From contig JABFXB010000539.1 of NCBI GenBank assembly GCA_013361975.1, positions 1-9,206 on the forward strand: 9,206 nt of DNA. Direction: 5' to 3'. Positions 1-5,859 of the stretch are shown piece after piece. The translations under genes were made by a program, and so were the position numbers. The notes beneath the pieces were generated by a model, which saw nothing but the letters and a program-made list of their open reading frames with translations, was not told the DNA's origin and did no database searches. This DNA is from Dermatophilaceae bacterium (lineage in GTDB: Bacteria; Actinomycetota; Actinomycetes; Actinomycetales; Dermatophilaceae). Within the stretch, counting starts at the first letter, position 1. Every line of letters begins with the position of its first letter.

Positions 1-2780
1 CGGGGCGTGAGGTCGTGCGAGAGGCCAGAGCCACCAGCACCGGCTCCGGGCCGCACCTCGTCGAGCTCGCTCAGCAACGGCTTGGCATCGAGCCGGACGG
101 CGACCTCGCGGGCGGCCTCCGCCTCGCGCCGGGAGCCGGCGTCGTCGCCCGCGCCACGCAGGGCCACGGCGAGCCGGGCCCGGGAGCGGGCCGCCTCGTA
201 GACGTGGCCGTAGCGCTCGAAGGCGGTGACGCTGGTGCGCCAGGCGTCGACGAGCTCGTCGGCGCCGGGTGGGTCGTCGAGGTCGACGGCACGACGCAGC
301 CTGAGCACCTCGGCCTCGAGCCGGGACGTCCACGCCCAGGTCTCGCGGCTGGTGTCCTCGAGCGACTCGGTCGCGGCTCGCTCGAACTTGGGGCGGCTCG
401 CCTTCTCGACGGCTGGACGCAGCTCGCCGATCGCCCGGGCGCGCTGCACCAGCTCGTCGACGAGGGCGACGGCACGGTCACGCAAGGCAGGCTCGGCGGC
501 GGGCCCGAGACGGGCGGCCTGGCCTGCGACCAGTGCCGCCAGCCGGACCACGGCGTGGTACTCGCCCCAGGCGGCGTCGAGCGTGCGGACCGCCGCCTCC
601 GTGACGTCGAGCGCGCCGGCCAGGTCGCCGGTCTCGCCGAGCACGTCGACGGCCGGCATCACCGTGAGCACGACCGCCAGGCCGTCGACCGACCACCACT
701 CGCGCATCGCGTCGAAGACGCCGGGGTCGACCGGCTCGCCGCGTCCGGCCCGAACGAGGAGCATCGCGCCCGTGAAGATCGTGCGACCCGGCTGCGGCGC
801 GGGGCGGCCGCCCAGGTCGAGGCGGCGCACCGCGCCGTCCCAGTCACCGAGCTCGTAGGCGGAGAGACCGCTGAGGAGCCGGCACTCCTGCCCCCACGGC
901 GCCCACTCGCGGTGCATGCGCCGCGCGACGTCGGCGCCACGGTCGTAGAGGGCCAGCGCGCCGGGGAGGTCGCCTCGGCGGTGGGCCAGCGACGCGAGCT
1001 GGTGCAGGGCACGGAGCAGCAGCGGGTCGTCGGGGTCGATGTCGTCGACGAGCGCCTGCAGGTGGGTCTCGACGGCGGCGAGGTCCTCCTGGGCCTCGAG
1101 GACCCGGGCCATGATCGTGCGCACCTCGGCGACCGCGCCGACCAGGCCCAGACGTTCGGCGAGCATCGACACCTCGTTGCCGACGACCGCCGCCTCGACG
1201 AACGAGCCCTGGTCGACGAGGGCCTGGACCCGCGCGACGAGCACCCGGACCCGGCGTTCGTCGGCCTCGTCGCCGAGCAGGCAGAGGGCCTCGTCGGTGA
1301 GGGCGACGGAGTCGACGGGCAGGTCGAGGATGCGGGCCCGGATGACGAGCGTCGAGAGCAGGTCGGCGCGCAGGAGGGGGTCCTGGGCCGTGCCGGGATG
1401 GTCGAGGCGGTCGCGCAGCAGGTCCGTGGCGCGCACCGACTCGCCGGCAACCATCGCGGCACGCGACGCGCGGAGAGTCACCTCGTCGCGCTCGGGGTCG
1501 TTCTCGTCGAGCCAGGTGAGGGCGCGTTCGAGGTGGAGCAGCGCCTCCTGCGGGCCGCCGACGGCCATCGCCGACTCGGCGGCCGAACGGCTCGCACGAA
1601 CGGCGGTCGGCAGGTCGCCGACCGCGGCAGCGTGGCGGGCCAGCTCGGACGCGGGAGCGAGGTCGGGACGCTCGGCGAGCACGGCGGCATACGCCCGGTG
1701 GAGCCTCAGGCGCTCGCCGGGGAGCAGGCCGTCGGCGACGGCCTCGCCCAGCAACGCGTGGCGGAACGTGTAGGCCGGCGGCCAGCGGGCCTCGAGCACG
1801 TGGTGCTCGACCGCGGCGGCGAGCGCGGTCTCGAGCGTCTCGTCGGGCAGTGCGAGCACCTTCGAGAGCAGCTCGTGGTCGATGAACTGGCCGCCCTTGA
1901 GGGCGATCGCGCGCAGCACGCGCTGGGCGGTGTCGTCGAGCTGCTCGACGCGCGCACGCAGCACGCGGCTGAGGCCACCGGTCAGGGCCTGGCCGGCCGC
2001 GGCGCTCGCGACGAGCTCCTCGGCGAAGAACGGGTTGCCCTCGGAGCGCCGGGCGATCTCGGCTGCCGTCGTGGCGTCGGTGGGGGCGCCCTCGATGCCG
2101 GAGACGAGCTCTAGGACGGCGTCGTCGGGCAGCGGTGCGAGGTCGACGTGCTCGAGCCCCGCGATGCGGGCCCACACGGCGAGGGTCTCGTGCAGCGGGT
2201 GGCGGCGGTAGAGGTCGTCGGAGCGGTAGGTCACGACGAGCCCGACGGCCTTGGTGAAGCCGCGGGTGAGCAGGAGCGTGATGAGGTCGCGCGACGAGTG
2301 GTCGGCCCAGTGGACGTCCTCGACGACGACGAGGGAGGGCTGCGCGTCGCCGAGCGCCGAGAGCAGCGCGTGCACGGCCTCGGCGACCTGGCCGGGGTCG
2401 GTGGTGCTGCCGGCCCGCTCGGGGTCGTGCGCCTCGGGGCGGGCGGGGAGGAGGTGGCCCAGGCTGGGGTGGGTCTCGAGCACCCGGTCGACGACCTCGG
2501 GGTGGTCGGCGTCGACGACGCCGACGAGCTCGACGAACGGGAGGTAGGCGAGGCTGCTGCCGGCCTGGCCCACGCAGTGCCCGACCGCGGTGAACCAGGC
2601 GGCGTGCTTGGCCTCGGTGACGAGCTGGCCGACCAGACGGGACTTGCCGATGCCCGCGTCGCCCGACAGCACGACGACGCCACCGGACTGGACGCCCGGC
2701 TTCGGGCGCAGTCCGATGGCGTCGACGAGACGTGCGAGGTCGGTGTCCCTCCCGATGAGGGGGCCGGTGCTGAGCGGCAT
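1..2780 (-). CDS. MalT/LAL-type LuxR-family transcriptional regulator with N-terminal ATPase (3' end outside window)
   Basis: The frame is open from the ATG at 2780 to the left edge, giving 926 visible codons. Near the N-terminus is LIGRD, the usual opening of this family's ATPase. It is followed by Walker A GDAGIGKS (residues 40-47), a Walker B-like LVVVEDVHWAD (about 150-160), and the signature GNPFFAEEL (248-256). The rest is long, Ala/Leu/Glu-rich and probably helical, as in the TPR-like sensor regions of MalT/LAL proteins. The last visible residues are DLTP and the next codon begins CG, so it must be Arg. LTPR is how many LuxR helix-turn-helix domains start (LTPRE), so the DNA-binding domain most likely lies just outside the window. 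Family knowledge: such proteins are ATP-dependent, ligand-responsive activators of about 900-1000 residues. The ligand and targets are unknown. I see no strong Shine-Dalgarno before the ATG, and the start is chosen because LIGRD follows at once. The small minus-strand gene ending at 2849 lies 68 bp upstream. Confidence 0.9.
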   Translation of the reverse strand, partial: MPLSTGPLIGRDTDLARLVDAIGLRPKPGVQSGGVVVLSGDAGIGKSRLVGQLVTEAKHAAWFTAVGHCVGQAGSSLAYLPFVELVGVVDADHPEVVDRVLETHPSLGHLLPARPEAHDPERAGSTTDPGQVAEAVHALLSALGDAQPSLVVVEDVHWADHSSRDLITLLLTRGFTKAVGLVVTYRSDDLYRRHPLHETLAVWARIAGLEHVDLAPLPDDAVLELVSGIEGAPTDATTAAEIARRSEGNPFFAEELVASAAAGQALTGGLSRVLRARVEQLDDTAQRVLRAIALKGGQFIDHELLSKVLALPDETLETALAAAVEHHVLEARWPPAYTFRHALLGEAVADGLLPGERLRLHRAYAAVLAERPDLAPASELARHAAAVGDLPTAVRASRSAAESAMAVGGPQEALLHLERALTWLDENDPERDEVTLRASRAAMVAGESVRATDLLRDRLDHPGTAQDPLLRADLLSTLVIRARILDLPVDSVALTDEALCLLGDEADERRVRVLVARVQALVDQGSFVEAAVVGNEVSMLAERLGLVGAVAEVRTIMARVLEAQEDLAAVETHLQALVDDIDPDDPLLLRALHQLASLAHRRGDLPGALALYDRGADVARRMHREWAPWGQECRLLSGLSAYELGDWDGAVRRLDLGGRPAPQPGRTIFTGAMLLVRAGRGEPVDPGVFDAMREWWSVDGLAVVLTVMPAVDVLGETGDLAGALDVTEAAVRTLDAAWGEYHAVVRLAALVAGQAARLGPAAEPALRDRAVALVDELVQRARAIGELRPAVEKASRPKFERAATESLEDTSRETWAWTSRLEAEVLRLRRAVDLDDPPGADELVDAWRTSVTAFERYGHVYEAARSRARLAVALRGAGDDAGSRREAEAAREVAVRLDAKPLLSELDEVRPGAGAGGSGLSHDLTP

Positions 2781-2848
2781 ACGCGGAATTCTCGCGTACC
2801 CCGCCGACAGTGCGAGGACGGTGGACGACACGGTTCGTGCCGCCGTCG

Positions 2849-3007
2849 TCACCGCGTGCGGCCCGGGTGGTTCTCCTCGCGAGAGCTGCGCGCCAGCGTG
2901 CGACGGATGACCTCGAGCGACGAGTCGCGACGAGCGCGACGACGCTGCGGGTAGCGGGCCTCGATCTCGGCCCGGGCGGTGCGGTAGTCGAGGTAGTGAG
3001 TGGTCAC
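2849..3007 (-). CDS. Small basic protein of unknown function (52 aa)
   Basis: I do not recognise this protein. The GTG start at 3005-3007 is preceded by a purine-rich ribosome binding site (AGAGGAAAG at about 3011-3019) with good spacing. An in-frame ATG lies 22 codons upstream at 3071-3073, but it falls inside an inverted-repeat region and has no such site, so I prefer the GTG. The product begins MTTHYLDYRTARAEIEARYP and continues with Arg-rich stretches (RRRARRD). It is strongly basic, has no membrane segment or signal peptide, and could form helices. Third codon positions are mostly G or C, as expected for a real gene here. It is transcribed toward the LAL regulator, 68 bp away, and lies downstream of lysE beyond a structured non-coding stretch. 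It might bind nucleic acid because of its charge, but that is only a guess. Confidence 0.65.
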   Translation of the reverse strand: MTTHYLDYRTARAEIEARYPQRRRARRDSSLEVIRRTLARSSREENHPGRTR

Positions 3008-3054
3008 GGTCTTTCCTCTGTTCGTGCCTTTTCGGACTCCTCCAATCTCGGCCC

Positions 3055-3149
3055 CTGAGGTAGGCAGCCGCATCGGGTGAGCTCCCTATCCGGGAGCCCC
3101 TGCTACCTCAGATCCATGAGGTGTGCCGCGTGGCTGCGTCTGAGGTAGC
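3055..3149 (-). repeat. Three-arm inverted repeat with nested hairpin between lysE and the small gene
   Basis: Three related arms are present. TCTGAGGTAGC at 3139-3149 is a perfect 11-bp inverted repeat of GCTACCTCAGA at 3102-3112, with a 26-nt loop. The same middle arm, read as CTGCTACCTCAG (3100-3111), also pairs with CTGAGGTAGGCAG (3055-3067) over 12 bp with one bulged G. Between those two lies a compact hairpin, GCTCCC (3081-3086) with GGGAGC (3092-3097) and a 5-nt loop. The middle arm can therefore pair with either outer arm but not both. The region follows the lysE stop and precedes the small gene's start. It could be the lysE terminator, although it has no U-tract, or an RNA switch for the small gene, or a set of operator sites. 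I do not recognise it as a known riboswitch class. Confidence 0.6.
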
Positions 3150-3155
3150 CGCCGC

Positions 3156-3755
3156 TCAGCCGACGACGAGGGTCGCGGCGATCGCGAACATCACGAGGGC
3201 GATGACGACGTCGAGCACCCGCCACGTCGCGGGGCGGGCGAAGAGCGGGGCGAGCAGGCGCGCCCCGTGGCCGAGGGCGGTGAACCAGGCGACGCTGGCG
3301 CCGATGGCGCCAGCGGTGAACCACCAGCGCCCGTCGGGCCCCTGCTGGTTCGCGATGGAGCCGACGAGCAGCACCGTGTCGAGGTACACGTGCGGGTTGA
3401 GCCACGTCAGGGCGACGACCGTCGTGAGGACGCCGCGGCGCGAGGTCGCCGTCCCGTCCGCCTCGAGGGCCTTCGGGTGCCGTGCGTTGCGCAGGCACAG
3501 CAGGCCGTAGCCGACGAGGTATGCCGCCCCGACCCACCGCACGACCGTGAGCAGCGTGGGGTGGGCCGTCACCAGCCCGCCGACGCCGAGCACGCCGGCG
3601 ACGACGAGCACCGCGTCGCTGAGGGCGCACACCGTGACCACGAGGCCGACGTGGCGTCGCACGAGGCCGGTGCGCAGCACGTAGGCGTTCTGCGCACCGA
3701 TGGCGATGATGAGTCCGGCCATGGTGAGGAAGCCGGGCAGGAGCGAGGTCACCAT
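3156..3755 (-). CDS. lysE: LysE/ArgO-family basic amino acid exporter
   Basis: This 199-residue hydrophobic protein has the length and about six membrane segments of the LysE/ArgO family, which export L-lysine and L-arginine from the cytoplasm. Recognisable family motifs are IAIGAQNAYVLRTGL (residues about 17-31) in the first membrane segment and TWLNPHVYLDTVLLVGS (about 117-133) in the middle. A charged cytoplasmic loop (about 89-108) separates the two halves. The ATG at 3753-3755 is the furthest sensible start; GTG at 3750-3752, the next codon, is equally possible, and neither has a clear Shine-Dalgarno. A divergent LysR-type regulator gene begins 66 bp away, the classic lysE-lysG arrangement in which the regulator activates the exporter when basic amino acids accumulate. 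The exact substrate (Lys, Arg or both) is inferred from the family. Confidence 0.93.
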   Translation of the reverse strand: MVTSLLPGFLTMAGLIIAIGAQNAYVLRTGLVRRHVGLVVTVCALSDAVLVVAGVLGVGGLVTAHPTLLTVVRWVGAAYLVGYGLLCLRNARHPKALEADGTATSRRGVLTTVVALTWLNPHVYLDTVLLVGSIANQQGPDGRWWFTAGAIGASVAWFTALGHGARLLAPLFARPATWRVLDVVIALVMFAIAATLVVG

Positions 3756-3821
3756 TCGACGGTACGCGGCGACTGCAGTTCAGTGAAGCGAAGGATTCTT
3801 CAGCATCATTAGCATGGCTTC
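3756..3821. promoter_or_regulatory. Divergent lysE-lysG promoter region with LysR-like palindrome
   Basis: The 66 bp between the two divergent starts must hold both promoters. It is clearly A/T-richer than the flanking genes. TGAAG (3784-3788) and CTTCA (3798-3802) form a palindrome spaced by 9 bp, giving the T-N-A dyad form of LysR-family operators. The overlapping GAAG-GATT-CTTC (3790-3801) is a second, shorter dyad. No Shine-Dalgarno is visible before the lysG ATG, so its transcript may be leaderless. The assignment as the LysG operator rests on family knowledge and position. Confidence 0.5.
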
Positions 3822-4745
3822 ATGCGGCTCCAGCCCGAGCACCTCGTCACCCTGCTCGCCATCGTCGACACCGGCACGTTCGACGCGGCAGCCCGGCGGT
3901 TGCACGTCACCGCATCGGCCGTGAGCCAACGGGTGAAGGCGCTCGAGGCCGAGGTCGGGCAGGTCGTCGTCGTGCGCGCGACGCCGTGCCGCCCGACGGC
4001 TGCGGGTGAGGCGCTCGTGCGGCTCGCCCGCCAGCAGAGGCTGCTCGAGTCGGAGGTGCTCGCAGGTCTCTCGTCGGCCGGCGAGGGTCGGGTCGACCTG
4101 CCCGTCGCGGTCAACGCCGACTCGATGTCGACGTGGTTCGGAGCCGTGTTCTGCGAGGTGGCCGACTGGCCCGACGTCGTGATCCGCGTGCACGTCGAGG
4201 ACCAGGATCACTCCGCCCGGCTGCTCCGATCGGGCGAGGTGCTCGCGGCGGTGACGTCGGACCCGACGCCGGTGCAGGGCTGCTCCACCGAGCCGCTCGT
4301 CACGATGCGCTACCTCCCGGTGGCGACGCCGGCGCTCGTCGAACGGTTCAGGACTGGACGCGGGATCGACTGGGGCGCAATGCCGCTCGTGCGGTTCAAC
4401 GACAAGGACGACATCCAGCAGCGGATCCTCGACCGACACCGCGTCGCCTCGACGCCGCCGACCCACGAGGTGCCCGACGGCACCGGCTTCGTCGCTGCCG
4501 TGCGCACAGGGCTGGGTTGGGGGGCCCTGCTGACCTCGCAGGTCGACGACGCCCTCGACTCGGGCGAGCTGGTGCGGCTCGGTGCCCGCGACCACGTCGA
4601 CGTGCCGCTCTACTGGCAGCGCTGGCGGCTGTCGTCGGGACACCTCGACCGGCTGAGCGCCGCCGTCAGGGCCGCTGCTGCGGCGGCGTCGCCGGCGCGG
4701 ACTGCTCGTCCTGCCAGGCCTGCCAGGCGGCATACCCCCCGATGA
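3822..4745 (+). CDS. lysG: LysG/ArgP-type LysR-family transcriptional regulator
   Basis: The 307-residue product has the N-terminal winged helix-turn-helix of LysR regulators. HLVTLLAIVDTGTFDAAARR leads into the recognition helix region TASAVSQRVKALE (residues about 30-42), and PTAAGEALV closes the domain. The rest matches the length of a LysR periplasmic-binding-like effector domain. ArgP/LysG proteins sense intracellular lysine and arginine and activate the exporter gene. The divergent lysE neighbour supports that assignment strongly. The C-terminal tail after about residue 283 is a low-complexity Ala/Pro/Arg run. It is written over the 3' end of the convergent rhodanese gene (80-bp overlap), so the tail is probably not functionally constrained by itself. 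The ATG at 3822 is chosen because the HTH begins a few residues later. Confidence 0.93.
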   Translation: MRLQPEHLVTLLAIVDTGTFDAAARRLHVTASAVSQRVKALEAEVGQVVVVRATPCRPTAAGEALVRLARQQRLLESEVLAGLSSAGEGRVDLPVAVNADSMSTWFGAVFCEVADWPDVVIRVHVEDQDHSARLLRSGEVLAAVTSDPTPVQGCSTEPLVTMRYLPVATPALVERFRTGRGIDWGAMPLVRFNDKDDIQQRILDRHRVASTPPTHEVPDGTGFVAAVRTGLGWGALLTSQVDDALDSGELVRLGARDHVDVPLYWQRWRLSSGHLDRLSAAVRAAAAAASPARTARPARPARRHTPR

Positions 4746-5100
4746 CGTCGGTGGCGCGGTGGATGCCCAGCTCCTGGAGGGCGGCCGCGGCGAGGCTCGA
4801 GGTGTAGCCCTCCTGGCACAGCACGATGACGGCCAGGTCGTGGCTCGCGATGGGCAACGACGCGTCGCTCGCCGGGTCGAGGCGCCACTCGAGCACGTTG
4901 CGCTCGATGACGGTCGCGAACGGTAGGCCACCCTCCGCCTCGCGCTGGGCGGCGGGTCGGATGTCGACGATGACCGCACCGTCGGCGCGGGCTGCGTCGG
5001 CCTCCTGTGGCGTGACACGGTGCAGCCGGCTGCGCGCCTCGGCGAGGACCTCGTCGATGGTGCGCGGGCTGCGCGTCGGGCTCGAGGGGGTCTCGGTCAC
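4666..5100 (-). CDS. Rhodanese-domain sulfurtransferase-like protein
   Basis: A single rhodanese domain fills this 144-residue protein. VIVDIRPAAQREAEGGLP (residues about 43-60) is the first conserved element, and LCQEGYTSSLAA (about 94-105) is the active-site loop with Cys95. DVIGGYAAWQAW is the typical C-terminal motif. Rhodaneses carry sulfane sulfur as a cysteine persulfide. The loop here is C-Q-E-G-Y-T-S rather than the common CRSGxRS, so substrate preference may differ. The GTG start at 5098-5100 overlaps the stop of the cysteine dioxygenase gene (GTGA), indicating translational coupling and a shared role in cysteine or sulfide breakdown. Its last 80 bp overlap the end of lysG on the other strand. 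The exact reaction is not shown by the sequence. Confidence 0.9.
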   Translation of the reverse strand: MTETPSSPTRSPRTIDEVLAEARSRLHRVTPQEADAARADGAVIVDIRPAAQREAEGGLPFATVIERNVLEWRLDPASDASLPIASHDLAVIVLCQEGYTSSLAAAALQELGIHRATDVIGGYAAWQAWQDEQSAPATPPQQRP

Positions 5101-5594
5101 CAGTCGACTCCGATCTCTGCGTGCTCCTCCGCCTGGAGGACGCCGTCGACGGCACGGTAGTTCGTCATCGCGGTCAGCTTGGGGGCGTAGACGTGCAGGC
5201 TCACGGCCGGGTCGGAACCGGCGTTCGTGACCCGGTGCAGGTGGCGGGTGCCGAACGTGCGCTGGTCGCCCGGCGTGAGCAGGACTCCGGGGCCGGTCAC
5301 GCGGTGCGCGCCGTCGAGGTCTGCAGCGGCCTTGTAGCCGGCGACCTCCTCGGTCAGCACGCCCTGGAGCACGACGAACGAGCCGGCGCTGCCGCCGTGG
5401 TCGTGCCAGGGGGTGCCCTGACCGGGGAGCCACGTGAGGAGCCAGGCCTCGTGGTGCTCGTCGGCCAGGAGCCGGGCGTAGTAGCGGGTGATGGGGTCGA
5501 AGTCGACGAGCCCTTGCCAGATCGACCGCTGGCGGGCGAGCCGCCTGGCGGTGTCGTTGAGATCGACGGAGATGCGCTGTGCGCCGCGGGACAT
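5097..5594 (-). CDS. Cysteine dioxygenase (bacterial CDO type I, cupin fold)
   Basis: The 165-residue cupin protein oxidises L-cysteine with O2 to cysteine sulfinate in the cytoplasm, using a mononuclear iron. Visible hallmarks are the PWHDHGGSAGSFVVLQG motif with iron ligands His64 and His66, and the second motif FGTRHLHRVTN with His120. YYARLL supplies Arg41, matching the carboxylate-binding Arg60 of the rat enzyme. PAVSLHVYAPKL supplies Tyr136 and His134, matching rat Tyr157 and His155. The position of rat Cys93, part of the Cys-Tyr crosslink, is a Gly here, as in other bacterial enzymes. The ATG at 5592-5594 is chosen because GAGAGG (5601-5606) lies six bases before it. The frame is open further upstream, but that extension crosses a hairpin and is Pro/Arg-rich. 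It is coupled to the rhodanese gene by a 4-base overlap. Confidence 0.93.
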   Translation of the reverse strand: MSRGAQRISVDLNDTARRLARQRSIWQGLVDFDPITRYYARLLADEHHEAWLLTWLPGQGTPWHDHGGSAGSFVVLQGVLTEEVAGYKAAADLDGAHRVTGPGVLLTPGDQRTFGTRHLHRVTNAGSDPAVSLHVYAPKLTAMTNYRAVDGVLQAEEHAEIGVDW

Positions 5595-5635
5595 GGGAAG
5601 CCTCTCGGGTGGGGGTGTGCGGTGGGGTTCGGCGG

Positions 5636-5681
5636 CGCTCGGGAGACGACAGCGTTGATCAGGCTGCGCGGCTCCCGAGCG
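5636..5681 (-). promoter_or_regulatory. Leader hairpin upstream of cysteine dioxygenase
   Basis: CGCTCGGGAG (5636-5645) and CTCCCGAGCG (5672-5681) are a perfect 10-bp inverted repeat around a 26-nt loop. The loop holds a smaller hairpin, CAGC (5650-5653) with GCTG (5663-5666). In the dioxygenase transcript the first arm lies inside the candidate leader-peptide frame, and that frame's stop falls in the loop. The first arm could instead pair through CCCGAG (5674-5679) with CTCGGG (5604-5609), which overlaps the dioxygenase Shine-Dalgarno. Two alternative folds are thus available, as expected for attenuation. No U-tract follows, so a plain intrinsic terminator is less likely. Confidence 0.5.
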
Positions 5682-5697
5682 GTCGACAGGCACACAT
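5659..5697 (-). CDS. Possible Cys-containing attenuation leader peptide (MCACRPLGSRAA)
   Basis: An ATG at 5695-5697 opens a 12-codon frame, MCACRPLGSRAA, ending at a TGA at 5659-5661, 64 bp before the dioxygenase start on the same strand. Cys codons are the second and fourth, and both are TGT, the rarer Cys codon in such GC-rich DNA. The codons after them form the first arm of a perfect 10-bp hairpin. A ribosome pausing at the Cys codons would therefore sit on or next to that arm. Cys-rich leader peptides controlling sulfur genes are known in actinobacteria. That this one works that way is inference. The GGACGGGG upstream is only a modest ribosome binding site, and the frame is short enough to arise by chance. 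Confidence 0.4.
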   Translation of the reverse strand: MCACRPLGSRAA

Positions 5698-5829
5698 TCG
5701 CCCCGTCCGGCGGCTCGGGTACGCGATGGGCGTGGAGGAGAGGGGCTGGTGCTCCCGCTCATTCACATAACCCTGCGTTCTCATAACAAAAACGCTAACT
5801 TATGTCGTCCCGATCGGCAAGCACGTGGT

Positions 5830-5859
5830 TTGCCATTAGGTAAGGCTTACCTATCTAAT
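5830..5859 (+). promoter_or_regulatory. Putative sigma70-type promoter overlapped by the iron box
   Basis: A -35-like TTGCCA (5830-5835) and a -10-like TCTAAT (5854-5859) are separated by 18 bp, each matching five of six consensus bases. The iron box occupies the whole spacer, so a bound repressor would block polymerase. Transcription from this -10 would begin at about 5866, where an in-frame GTG lies, so the mRNA may be leaderless. Confidence 0.55.
5836..5854 (+). promoter_or_regulatory. DtxR/IdeR iron box
   Basis: TTAGGTAAGGCTTACCTAT matches the DtxR/IdeR consensus TTAGGTTAGGCTAACCTAA at 16 of 19 positions. The central 17 bp form a palindrome with arms TAGGTAAG and CTTACCTA around one base. 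It lies in the spacer of the promoter below and just before the start of the adenylation-carrier-acyltransferase gene. Family knowledge: Fe(II)-loaded DtxR/IdeR binds such sites and represses siderophore and iron-uptake genes, so this gene should be expressed when iron is low. Confidence 0.85.

Noticed and set aside
15..2114. A 699-codon open frame on the plus strand
   Set aside because: It is the codon-aligned antisense of the LAL regulator. Its product is a low-complexity shadow with no motifs, whereas the minus strand shows Walker motifs and GNPFFAEEL.
3055..3148. TGAGGTAG resembles the let-7 microRNA seed
   Set aside because: This is bacterial DNA. An 8-base match is coincidence and the inverted-repeat context explains the copies.
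3103..3630. Other open frames across the lysE region on both strands
   Set aside because: They are Arg- or Ala-rich shadows of lysE without domains or ribosome binding sites.
5097..5762. Longer cysteine dioxygenase starting at 5762
   Set aside because: The extra 56 residues are Pro/Arg-rich, cross the leader hairpin and are not part of the family. The ATG at 5594 has GAGAGG at proper spacing.
5749..5859. Extension of the fusion protein to the ATG at 5749
   Set aside because: The added 37 residues would be read through the promoter and the iron box, have different composition and no ribosome binding site.
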